From positions 1 through 20,218 of the forward strand of contig WHUX01000538.1 of NCBI GenBank assembly GCA_015179025.1: DNA of 20,218 nucleotides. Reading direction: 5' to 3'. Shown piece after piece: positions 1 to 8,160 of this stretch; position 1 is the stretch's first letter, and every line of letters begins with the position of its first letter. The stretch is from Terfezia claveryi. Its lineage: Eukaryota; Ascomycota; Pezizomycetes; Pezizales; Pezizaceae. The notes below the pieces were generated by a model. The model saw only the letters and a list, made by a program, of their open reading frames with translations. It was not told the origin of the DNA and ran no database searches. A program made the translations under genes and the position numbers.

Positions 1-288
1 ATAGGTACTGGAGACGCAGGTCTGGGCTCTCAACCTAGCCAATTTTTGCTCCATCTTCGATACCTAATCAATGTATTCATCGAGAGTTTTAATATCTGGA
101 GATTGTAGGAGGGCCTTTTTGAGCTCAATATTGAGGCCTTCCTTGAATTGTTCCCACTTTATCCGATTGTTCCATTCCACCTCTGCTACCAATCTTGAGA
201 ATTCAGCCATATATGCTGAAAGGTCATGTCCTCTCTGTTTTAGTTCTTGGAGAGCATAAATTGCCATACCTATAGGATCTGGGTCTCC

Positions 289-981
289 AAAAGTGTAATA
301 GAGAACGTTATCTCATTGCTTATATAATTGATTATATACTTTTGTATTTCCTATATTACTACTATATTATGTAACTAAGCCTCTCGGTTGAAGGACTAGC
401 CTTCTACCACCTCCTATTGCTTTATAAGCGTCCATAGCATGTGGAATCTACTATGGGAAGTTCCATGGCACTTGCTATATGAAGACAACCTCATTATGGC
501 CGTGTGACCTCTGTTTATGGTATGTGACTCATTACTATGGCCACATGACCATCGTTTATGGCGTGTGACTCATTACTATGGCCACATGACCCCTTTTGTA
601 CAGCGCACCACCTTCTGGTATGCCACCCTTTATTGTATTTATTTCCTTAGTCATCAGATCTCAGAGGAGTATAAATAGGCCGCTGGATTCCCTCTGGAAT
701 CCACAGAAAGAAAGACAAGAAGCAACCAAGCAAGCCTTTAGAGCAAGCAAGCCTATATTCCGATCAGATCAAGATCATATAGTTTAGATAGCACAAATCA
801 TATAAGATAGATTATACCAGTTAATTACTGTTCCCTTCGGGAACGTCCCACATAGTAATCTCCCTACCCTTCTAAGGTCTTACCTCAGCAGAACCGAAAT
901 ACACAAACGTCCGTGCCTACGGATATAGATTGTATAAACGGTACCGAATGAATACTGTCTAGTACCATTCATTACAAAAAG
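289..981 (+). mobile_element. Solo LTR (294-976) with 5-bp target duplication AAAAG
   Basis: The LTR begins TGTAAT and ends ATTACA, a perfect 6-bp terminal inverted repeat, and is 683 bp long. It is flanked by identical AAAAG at 289-293 and 977-981. It lies inside Gypsy-1 gag, whose frame resumes on the other side. A TATA-like TATAAATAG at about 671-679 places the promoter on the plus strand. TSD plus TG..CA ends without internal sequence is the signature of a solo LTR left by LTR-LTR recombination. The parent family is not represented elsewhere in the window. A 5-bp TSD fits either copia or gypsy, so the superfamily is open. Confidence 0.9.
505..591 (+). repeat. 41-bp tandem repeat in the U3 of the solo LTR
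   Basis: TGACC recurs at 505, 546 and 587, defining two full 41-bp units. Both contain GTTTATGG followed by GTGACTCATTACTATGGCCA. A partial third copy (TCATTATGGCCGTGTGACC) precedes them at 491-509. The repeats sit upstream of the TATA-like box, where enhancer-type repeats of LTRs commonly lie; a regulatory role is inference. Confidence 0.8.
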
Positions 982-1629
982 TGCCGTCAAGGATTGTGAA
1001 TAAAGCAGCGACATTAGGGAGGTTGAAGCAGTTATCAACTATATAGGGTTGGACCTGGTCCAAACCTATGCCCTCCAGTAGTCCGTATACATAAGCTAAT
1101 CGGTGCTAAATGGTAGGGAACTTTATAGCATCCCTATTCAGTTTGATATTGATGGAATTTTTCCAGGCTTTCAGGTAAGTCCTGTCACTATTAAACTTCG
1201 GTGGGGTGGGTAGATCCTGGGTCTCAGGTGCCTGGGGTGCTTAGGGTGCTACTTGGCTTCCAATTTTATTCAGGGCCCTATTTAGAGTCTGGATAGATCT
1301 TCTTTCATTGATTAAGTCATTTTGGGCAGTCATGAGGTCGCTTTGGTAGGAAGTTAGGTCAGCCTGGCATGAGAGGAGGTCTTCGGTTAGTATCGTGACC
1401 TCGTCATTGGTCCTGGTCTATTTTTGTTGGCCTTCATATTTAGCTGATTCTAGCCATTAGCCTAAGGCATCCGTGGTAAGGTATATGTCGATAATAGTCT
1501 GGTGATAACTGCCGAAGTCTGCCTGGTTCATAGGAATAGGCAGGACTTACCAAGCTTAAAACCTGGCAGTGAGAGTGGAGTCTTGGGTAGCCATTGAGCA
1601 TACTGGTTGATTAGAGTGATCCAACGTAG

Positions 1630-2155
1630 TATAATGAGGGCTCTGGGGGACAAGGCGACCAAGGGATATGCCTGGGCAGTAGCAAGAGAGAATCTCATAT
1701 ATAGAAGTGCTACATATGTGATCTGGGGAAAGGCTAGGGGCAAGGCAAGGGCAGGGCTAGGGTAACACACACATAGGAATGCTACGTGTGTGACCGGGGA
1801 AGGCTGGGATGGAGAACAAGGGCAAGAGGCAAAAGACAAGCAGAAGCGGTTGCCGCATGTATCAGAAGGAGACAGCTATTGCTGCAGAGTTGTTTACGAG
1901 ACAAGGGGAGTGTACAGAGAAGGTACACGAGCGCAGGGGAAGCAAGGTCCTGTATTGAGTATACAAGATATTAGATAGAGATCCAACGACAGTACAAGGG
2001 ACAGGGGCTAAATATACATAATTCCAAGCAAGGGCAATGGAAGGAATAAGCTTCCCAAGATCCCTATCTCAGAAGCCAAGCAAAGTAATGATAACCTATC
2101 ACCTGCGATCGCAAGTAATGACAAAGGCAATAATGACAATAACCCATCACCTGTG
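1630..2155 (-). repeat. Gypsy-1 5' LTR
   Basis: On the minus strand the LTR ends CATTATA (1636-1630) six bases before TTGGATC, just as Gypsy-2 has CATTACA then TTGGATCC. The part at about 1940-1990 matches the reverse complement of 11090-11150: both contain AGGTCCTGTATT-AGTATACAAGA. A TATA-like TGTATATTTAGC lies at about 2006-2020 on the minus strand, equivalent to TGTATATATAGA in Gypsy-2. The outer 130 bases (U3) do not match Gypsy-2 recognisably, so the far end is approximate. Confidence 0.65.
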
Positions 2156-2167
2156 ATCATAGGTGAT
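2090..2167. repeat. Diverged 48-bp-spaced direct repeat with palindromic cores
   Basis: ATCACCTGCGATCGCA at 2098-2113 recurs as ATCACCTGTGATCATA at 2146-2161. The differences are all transitions inside CpG dinucleotides of the first copy. The second copy extends into a 22-bp near-perfect palindrome (2146-2167). The pair lies at the outer end of the Gypsy-1 LTR; a function is unknown. Confidence 0.6.
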
Positions 2168-2217
2168 GATAAAGACCACTGAGCACACGTTTGTAACAGT
2201 AGTTATTGAATTTTTTT

Positions 2218-3156
2218 GCAGATACTATCTGTTGTTTAAGAGGAAGACCAGTAGAAACACTAATTGGCGTAGTTAAGGACCACCTAGAGAAACTAGAAGT
2301 TAGGTTAAAGGAGGACACAAAGTTTAAGAATCTTAAGTCCAAAACTTAGAGTAAGATAGAAGAGTTAAGAAAGATTAAAGAGGAGAAAAAAGTATAGATT
2401 ATAGAGAAGAAGAAGTTAGAGATAAGGTTAGCATTAGTATAAAGAGAGACTTAGATACTAAAGCCAGCTAAAAAGACCAAGATAGTAGAAGTTGGTATAC
2501 AAAAATCTCTGAATATATTTGATGCATCGACTGAAATAAAAAAGAAGATACTAGTAGAGGAGAAGAAGCAGAGACAGAGGCAGATTAAGAGGAAAGGAAA
2601 GGAGTAAGAGGGGGCTGAGGACAGTATACAAATATAGGAAGAAGTAGAGATGGTTGATTAAGAAAGGTTTATCCTATATGAGGACCTTTTAGATTATAAG
2701 AAAAAGGAGGTAGTAAAGGATAAGGCCCTAATAACACCTTCTATTACCAAAAAACAGCTTATTGTACATTAAATAGGATCTAAGGCAGTAAAATCCACAG
2801 CTGGCAAATATGAAAAGCCAATAAAGCCAGTCAAAGTTAAGGAATATATTGATAATAGGGCTTTTGTTGTATATAGAATACCCTATCACTGACCTATGGT
2901 AGACACTATATAGGATATGAGGAAAATAGGAATTTGGGGGATAATTGGAGCATGTTGGCTCTTAGGATATCATAGGAGAACAGGTAAAACTACTAGCTCA
3001 GTAGTTATTTTTCTTAATAGTATGATCTCCTTTCATATACAAGGTGGCCAGATGGAGATAAAATTGTATGGACACTGACTACTAGTGGAGATATATAATT
3101 TTGAGAAAGGTTAGAAGAGGCCAGAGGTAACAAACTCGGGTTCAGACTTGGGTTAG
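2218..3156 (+). pseudogene. LINE ORF1 (Tad-clade Gag-like) pseudogene
   Basis: About 313 codons stay in one frame with no frameshift, although roughly a dozen stops interrupt it, mostly TAG and TAA. The N-terminal half is lysine/glutamate-rich and likely coiled coil (KIEELRKIKEEKK). The C-terminal third carries GACWLLGYHRRTGKTTSSVV, then IFLN and a gap ending in YNFEKG. This resembles the RWLLG..RR.GK..SS.VV..L segment of ORF1 proteins from fungal Tad-type non-LTR retrotransposons, recalled from family knowledge and not searched. ORF1 binds the element RNA. ORF2 (endonuclease/RT) is absent downstream. The start is undefined; I give the extent of the coherent frame. Alternative: another transposon-borne Gag-like gene. 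Confidence 0.55.
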
Positions 3157-3303
3157 TAATTTAGATCATTTTATAGTTCTTGATTATGTTGGTAAGATAT
3201 AGTTGTATATAGTTTTTCTTGTTGTTCTATAGAGTACTGAGCCTTTGAAGGCAAGGGAATAGGGCCATCGCATAATATTATGTCAGATCAGTGTATGAAC
3301 TAG

Positions 3304-3318
3304 AAAAAAAAAAAAAAA
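3304..3318 (+). repeat. A15 run, possible LINE or retroposon 3' tail
   Basis: Fifteen consecutive A residues lie 148 bases after the end of the LINE ORF1 frame. In the orientation of that frame this could be the tail of a 5'-truncated or internally deleted LINE copy. No target duplication was identified. Confidence 0.45.
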
Positions 3319-3361
3319 TATTAAATATTGTATATTACTAATTATTATAGTATTCAAGTAA

Positions 3362-4930
3362 TTATTCATTAATTTCTCTTTCTTCTACTGCAGAACTAAT
3401 ATCTAAATTATTTATTTCTGCTTTCTCAAATTTTCTATATACTTCTTCTTCCATATCATCATTCTTATATAGTCCTAACTAGTACTTTTCCCAAATAATA
3501 CCTAAATATTTACTGATTCTAATGCTAAGACCAACTTACATAAATCTTTTACCCTTTTTCATTAATAAAGTTCCATGTGCCTGTTTTGATTGCCATTTAA
3601 TTGAGGTATCTAAAGCTATTTGAATACAAATACTATAATCAATAAAAAAGAAATTGCCTCTATAACTTTCTTCTTTTATAGATTTTCAGTTACTTATCCA
3701 TAATAGTATATATTTAGTTCCATTTGACTTATTATGAATATACTGGCAGTAATTCTTTACCACTTGACCAGAAGGAGGAGTAAAAGATTGTTGTTGGAAT
3801 ATATGTTTTTCTCCATCAATATCAATTGTAAATCTAGGTACATTAGTATTATATTGCATTCATGGAGGATTTTTTAAAGTTATAAATATTTCAAAATCAT
3901 TTATAACTTTAACTGAATACTTTTGAAGTACAAGATTCCAAGCAACTATAAACACTGTACAAATATTTTTATAATAGACTATAATTAAGAACTTTTATTA
4001 TATTTTTTACCCAATTGAACTAAGGATTGCTAAGTTAACTAGGAGTCCAATCTTATAAACAAATTTTGCCTGGATTATCAAGGTAAAATATTAAAAAAAA
4101 TTAGTATAATATTAATTAAATAACATTACTATTACTTACTTGAATAGATTTTGCAACTTTAGTACTATAGTCTAAGATTTCAGTTACCTATTTTAGTAAA
4201 CCTACATCATTACTAAAGTTTCTGACAATAACTCCTATAAGATCATTGCTATCAGTATCTTGAATAATAATACTTTCTATTGGAGAAACATCAAGCTGTA
4301 GTTTCTTAATATTAAGATATATAGTAGGAAATGTAAAGTTATTAATAATAATATTATAGTTAGAAAAGAACTCAGTTACCTTCCATATTGCTAGTCAGCA
4401 AGTTTATATATCTTTAAGTATTCTTTCCATTCCTTAAAAATATTAGGAGTTTATATAACCTAATATTCCATTAGTAGATATGTTTTCTTTAGTTTCGATA
4501 AATAGATAACTCGAATTCCTAAGCCTGAAGTACCTAAGAGTCCTGTCTACTGTAGAAGATTCTGATTCAATAATCTCCACTTTTATCCAAGTTGCAGAAG
4601 TAATTTGAAAAAAGATTGTATTATACTATCTTATATATTTGCTCCTTTATAAATAACTAGTTCTCAGAAGGATTTATATTGTATAACATTTGCTTTCAAG
4701 AATCTTTCAATTACCTTTTATAGAAATGTATCAGCATTTTTAAATGTTGTAAACATATCATACTGCATTTACATAAGTTACTGTACAGGTTGTTCAGTAG
4801 AAGGTTACTGCAGAGGTTGCTGTGAAGCTTTATATTAAACCAAAAAGGTAAAGTAAGATACTAAACTTACTTGGTTTTCAAGTTTATATTGAAAATATAT
4901 CAGGAATGTAAGAATCTTAGTAATCGACAT
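3362..4930 (-). pseudogene. Decayed pseudogene of a fungal hypothetical protein, one intron
   Basis: This is the best candidate for a non-transposon gene. Reading the minus strand, a frame with repeated in-frame stops runs from about 4930. It shifts frame near 4400, crosses a 70-bp intron at 4139-4070, and continues without further shift to TAA at 3364-3362. Coherent blocks include SNDLIGVIVRNFSNDVGLL before the intron, and TVFIVAWNLVLQKYS, FTIDIDGEKHIFQQQSFTPP and KWQSKQAHGTLLM after it. The layout (RNF..GLL, IGL.., AWNLV, HGT.L) resembles a widespread fungal hypothetical family that I associate with TET/JBP-like 2-oxoglutarate dioxygenases. That link is from memory and weak; a full HxD..H iron site cannot be demonstrated. 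The N terminus is uncertain. Stops look like Q>TAA/TAG and R or W>TGA changes. Confidence 0.5.
4070..4139 (-). other. Spliceosomal intron in the minus-strand pseudogene
   Basis: On the minus strand a GTAAGT donor (4139-4134) follows codons ATT CAA. A branch-like CTAAT and T-rich tract precede the acceptor AATCCAG (ending 4070). Removing these 70 bases joins SIQ to AKFVYKIGLL in phase 0, and that frame continues for over 200 codons to the terminal TAA. Size and motifs are typical of fungal introns. Confidence 0.6.
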
Positions 4931-4964
4931 AATGCAAATATAGTAATAGAAGTACAAATACCAG

Positions 4965-5000
4965 AAAGGTATTAGGAAAGGTATTAGCAAAGGTATCAAT
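4965..5000 (+). repeat. 12-bp tandem repeat, three units
   Basis: AAAGGTATTAGG, AAAGGTATTAGC and AAAGGTATCAAT follow one another without gaps. A further AAAGGTATTGGC lies at about 5035-5046. Confidence 0.8.
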
Positions 5001-5417
5001 ATATAGATAGTCAGAGAAGTCAGAAAGGTATTGGCAAAAGAGAGCTAATAGTAGAAGAGGAGTATCAATAGGTAGAGAACAGGATCTATAACAAATATAG
5101 ACTAGCGTCTTTTAAGCCAACCCAGAAAGATCTAGTCCAGAGGTATAGCAAGTAGAAACTAGATAGTGTGTATAGAAGTTCTTAATATCATCATTTTTAT
5201 TCTCCCTCTATTCTATTAACAAGAGAAAACCCTTCTAGCTTAGAAAACCCAGGCTTCATGCCTAAGGTTTTTGGCATACCTTCCTCATGTAGAGTGCAGC
5301 ATTACACTAGTACTTCCACCTTCCTCTAATCTGCAACTCCATTTTCGAATTAACTAGCAAGTAATTATGAACAAATAGGAATCACCTCCCCTATTGACTT
5401 GAAATCAAATTATTTTA

Positions 5418-5429
5418 TTTTTTTTTTTT
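5418..5429 (-). repeat. T12 run: A-tail read on the minus strand
   Basis: Twelve consecutive T residues, preceded by TATTTTA. Read on the minus strand this is a poly(A) that could end a retroposed copy lying to its right. It could equally be simple low-complexity sequence. Confidence 0.4.
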
Positions 5430-5490
5430 CAGCTTCAGATGTAGTAGTCTCTAGTGCTTTTAGATAAGTGTCAATAAGTGAATAATGTGC

Positions 5491-5559
5491 ATAATCCCAA
5501 TATAAAGATATATGTACATAATCACAATATAAAAGTATATATACAAAATTGCAATATAT
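5491..5559. repeat. 27-bp tandem repeat, two units and a partial third
   Basis: Units at 5491-5517 and 5518-5544 both read ATAATC-CAATATAAA-(A/G)-TATAT-TAC with a few substitutions. A degraded third start (AAAATTGCAATATAT) follows. Confidence 0.75.
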
Positions 5560-5734
5560 TTAGAATAGTTTATATATGTATATGTACATAAATACATTAT
5601 GGTAGGTTCTTTTTTAAGAGTAAATCATACCTTCAATTTATCTTACAATATCATGAGTAGCTCATATATATTTATGCAAGCCATTGTTGCTATTAAAATT
5701 GTATGCACAAAGTATACATATATAATTAGTAAGA

Positions 5735-6470
5735 AAAAGCCCTATCTTTAGGCTATGCTTTTGAATTTAGTCCTTCAGCAATACTTTTGTAAATATATTG
5801 GCTACCTGGTCCTCAGTTAGTATATCACATACTCGAATTACTCTATTTGATACTTGTTTAGTAACAAAACATTATTGTAGTAGGATGTGTCAAGTACATC
5901 TAGTTGATATATCACTGTTTGCATGGTTATTGGCATTCAAATTGTCCTTCCATAGTTATATAGATAGATGTAGTTATAAATACATTCTATTGAATAGGTT
6001 TTAAATATATAGTACATTCTTTGTAGCCTCTATAGTAGCTAGATATTCATCATCTATAGTAGAAAATAATATAGGTTTATGTCATTTGCTTTTCTATAGG
6101 AGTGCATTGTCTATATATATTAGGATATAACTAAAAGTTAACCTACTGTTTTCGATATTGTCTATCTACAAGGTATCGAAGTATACTAATAAGTGATATT
6201 TAGTAGGTGTGATGATCATTTTTGCATTTATTATTCCTCTAATATAGCATAAAATATGCTTTGCTACTTGTCCATATTCTTTGCTAGGGCATGAGGCAAA
6301 CTGTATAAGTTTGTTTATAGCAAATACTAGGTCTAGTCTTATACAATTCATGAAATATTTAAGAGAGCCAACTATAGCTTGGAATAGCTTTTTAAGGTAG
6401 GGAGATACCTTAATATTTGTCTTAAATAATTGTATTTCAAGAATAGTAAAGACTATTATAGGATTATAGT
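5735..6470 (-). pseudogene. Copia-A: RT/RNase H C-terminal fragment of a Ty1/copia element
   Basis: One minus-strand frame runs the whole length with no frameshift but about a dozen stops. In order it shows PYLKKLFQAIVGSLKYFMNC and SKEYGQVAKHILCYIRG (the RT-RNase H connection). Then DDEYLATIEATKNVLYI follows, matching the copia RNase H block usually SSTEAEY.AL.EA..EA.WL. Last come KDNLNAN and CDILTEDQVANIFTKVLLKD, matching the copia C terminus (..T..Q.ADIFTK.L). RNase H removes RNA from the RNA-DNA hybrid during reverse transcription. The 5' side of this element stops exactly at the Copia-B LTR (6471), so the rest of Copia-A should lie beyond Copia-B. The SSTEAEY block is altered here to STIDDEY. 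Dead copy. Confidence 0.85.
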
Positions 6471-7110
6471 TGTTGAAAATAATCATTTCCTTTCGATATA
6501 GTTAAGTATTTCCATACAATACATCGTTCTCTCTTATGATTACTTCCACATCATGCTGATACCTAATATGGACACTTGCTACCCGATTAAGGATCTCTGT
6601 ATTATTTCTTTCACATGTGTTCATATATCGTTCACATGTTTCTATTATCTTTGCTTACTTTCCTACCTTAGTATCTATTATCATTGCATGATGCTGCTTT
6701 ACTGCTTAAGGTTACTGCTTACTTGTCTCAGTAGTTATGACTTAACGATCACCTCTTCTATGACTTTCTGTTATATTCATTGACTCATATTACTGTCTCA
6801 GTTGCACACCTCTATGTATTTCTTTATTGACATGTGCACGATATACTATTCTTAGGTTATAGAACTTAGAGTTTTTTACTAGATCTTTACCCTCAAACTC
6901 ATACTATTATATACAAGTTTCCTACTCCTATATCTAGTTTCATACACTTCTCGACTAGACTCAATAGACTGTCTACTCTCGACATAGTTCTACCATCTGC
7001 TCTCTCGCACTTCTGCTTACTCGCACTCTCTGCTTTATAGCACTACTGTCCACCGCTACTACCTCCGTAATTACTACCGCAATACCTCCGCTCATAGTAT
7101 TCTTTCAATA
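6471..7110 (+). repeat. Copia-B 5' LTR
   Basis: The start TGTTGAAA pairs with the end TTTCAATA (7103-7110), the terminal inverted repeat having one C>T change from TTTCAACA. The start coincides with loss of the Copia-A reading frame. The end lies three bases before the primer site. Length is 640 bp. Downstream of a TATA-like TTATATAC (about 6905-6913) the sequence is pyrimidine-rich. The TSD cannot be checked because the 3' end is not in the window; the base run before the LTR is ATAGT. Confidence 0.75.
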
Positions 7111-7113
7111 GTA

Positions 7114-7127
7114 GGTTATGAGCCCAG
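7114..7127 (+). promoter_or_regulatory. Primer-binding site for a half-molecule of initiator tRNA-Met
   Basis: GGTTATGAGCCCAG is the exact complement of CTGGGCTCATAACC, the anticodon arm of initiator tRNA-Met (CAU anticodon in the CUCAUAA loop). It starts three bases after the LTR. Drosophila copia and yeast Ty5 are known to prime minus-strand DNA from a cleaved initiator tRNA at this internal position instead of the 3' CCA end. The match and position strongly suggest the same here. Confidence 0.85.
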
Positions 7128-7190
7128 AATAGCTCAGGACAACTTGATAACTTTCTCGCATTCACCTTCCCTCCTATATATATCTATATA

Positions 7191-8160
7191 ATGGCATCTG
7201 GTTTAGGATCTGCCGTTCTGGTTGTAAAGGAAAGGCTGTACTCTCTATCTTCCGACCACCGAAAGACTTCAAGCCTATTCCAGTCAAACTCGACAACATC
7301 AAGTCACTTACTGGCAAAGACAACTATGAAGACTGGGCTGATACTGTTAAGATGATCATGAGAGGCATAGGTGGTAAGGAACTTGTTATTGAAGGACTTA
7401 AACCTGCGATAAATGCGACACAAGAAGAGAAAGAACTCTTCGCAGCAATGGAAAATCAAGCTATCCTCATACTAATACAGGTTATTAGCAAACCTATACT
7501 GAAGGTCGTCTCTAAGTTTGATTTACAATACGAAATCTGGACTTATCTCAAAGACTAGTATTACTGTGATACTCCATTCTCTTTCGTACATCAACTATGG
7601 ACACTTTTCAGCTTAGCCGCAACCTATACTTCTACTACCTCCTTCTCCAATTTCATTGAGCAATATAAGACTGAGTGGTCTCGACTTTACTCTCTCATTG
7701 GCTCATCAAATGAATATCGCAAATCCTTCCATACTTTCCTTGATAAGGATGAAGCCAAAAGGGACATCCTCCTCTCCTTCTTCATTGAATATTACTCTAA
7801 TATAGTTGACAATCTCTCAACCAAGTCTGACATTACTTATGCCAATGTAAAACTACGTCTTCTCTCTGTTGGTTCTGAAATTGAAAAATGGGATACTGCT
7901 CTTTCTGCCTCCTTTAAGAAGAAAGGCAAGCCTCAATAGCAGCAATCACAACAACAGAACAAGGACTCAGATGTGGAATGCACCTATTGCAAGAAGTATC
8001 AACTCGGCAAATATACAGGTCATACATAGCAGAAGTGCCAGAAGTTGAAGAAGTTAAACGTAGATAAAAGAAGGATAAAAAGAAGGAAGACAAGAAGGAA
8101 CAGGCACTTATTGTTAGTAGCTCTGGTAGCTCCAAGGATGAGGCTCTTAGTGTCAGTAAC
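7191..8160 (+). pseudogene. Copia-B gag pseudogene
   Basis: A Ty1/copia Gag. The ATG at 7191 opens MASGLGSAVLV and loses frame near 7245. The main frame then runs KDFKPIPVKLDNIKSLTGKD, NYEDWADTVKMIMRGIGGKE and so on, with stops at 7556-7558 (TAG) and in the tail. NYEDW is the tryptophan block typical of copia Gag N termini. Near the C terminus CTYCKKYQLGKYTGHT.QKC (about 7978-8038) forms a CX2CX10HX4C knuckle, the longer spacing I recall from fungal copia Gags. Its W or Q position is a TAG. A basic Q/K-rich tail follows. Gag packages the RNA; this copy is inactive. Confidence 0.8.

Larger units (their letters stand above)
1..1594 (-). pseudogene. Gypsy-1 gag pseudogene, split by a solo LTR
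   Basis: This is a capsid-type Gag, which would form the virus-like particle. The start is chosen at the minus-strand ATG at 1594-1592 by alignment with Gypsy-2: MATQDSTLTARF here against MSEPAPLPTIRF there. The landmark TIIDI follows about 33 codons in. Downstream of the solo LTR (267-64) the frame is open and contains DLSAYMAEFSRLVAEVEWN, matching Gypsy-2 DLSTYIMEFSRLAAEVTWN. It then runs on to position 1 through a stop. Stops lie near the N terminus (after TARF, and after the next AW) and within the coiled middle. The host sequence rejoins across the solo LTR as ..LTALL/GDPDP.., as in the Gypsy-2 copy, so the interruption is a clean insertion. The zinc-knuckle end is outside the window. 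Non-functional. Confidence 0.75.
1..2155 (-). mobile_element. Gypsy-1: 5' part of a Ty3/gypsy LTR retrotransposon relic
   Basis: Reading the minus strand from right to left, the order is LTR, short leader with a primer-site candidate, then gag, which leaves the window at position 1. The junction sequence CTACGTTGGATC just after the LTR is shared with Gypsy-2 at 11428-11439. The gag frame aligns with Gypsy-2 gag along its length, so the two are copies of one family in opposite orientation. Pol and the 3' LTR would lie to the left of the window. The element is interrupted by a solo LTR at 294-976. The outer (right) end is uncertain because the U3 part has diverged from Gypsy-2; I place it near 2155. 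Confidence 0.75.
4931..5734. other. AT-rich gene-less stretch between pseudogene and Copia-A
   Basis: No protein family is recognised on either strand. The left part is purine-rich and includes a 12-bp tandem repeat. The middle (5100-5350) has a plus frame with many TAG/TAA codons that could all derive from glutamine codons, but nothing identifiable. A T12 run lies at 5418-5429, and a 27-bp repeat at 5491-5544. The right part may hold the 3' LTR of Copia-A, which would follow its RNase H on the minus strand, but I could not set its ends. Confidence 0.5.

Noticed and set aside
5061..5350. Plus-strand frame with many TAG/TAA codons explainable as mutated glutamine codons
   Set aside because: No recognisable domain after mentally replacing stops, and AT-rich sequence gives such patterns easily.
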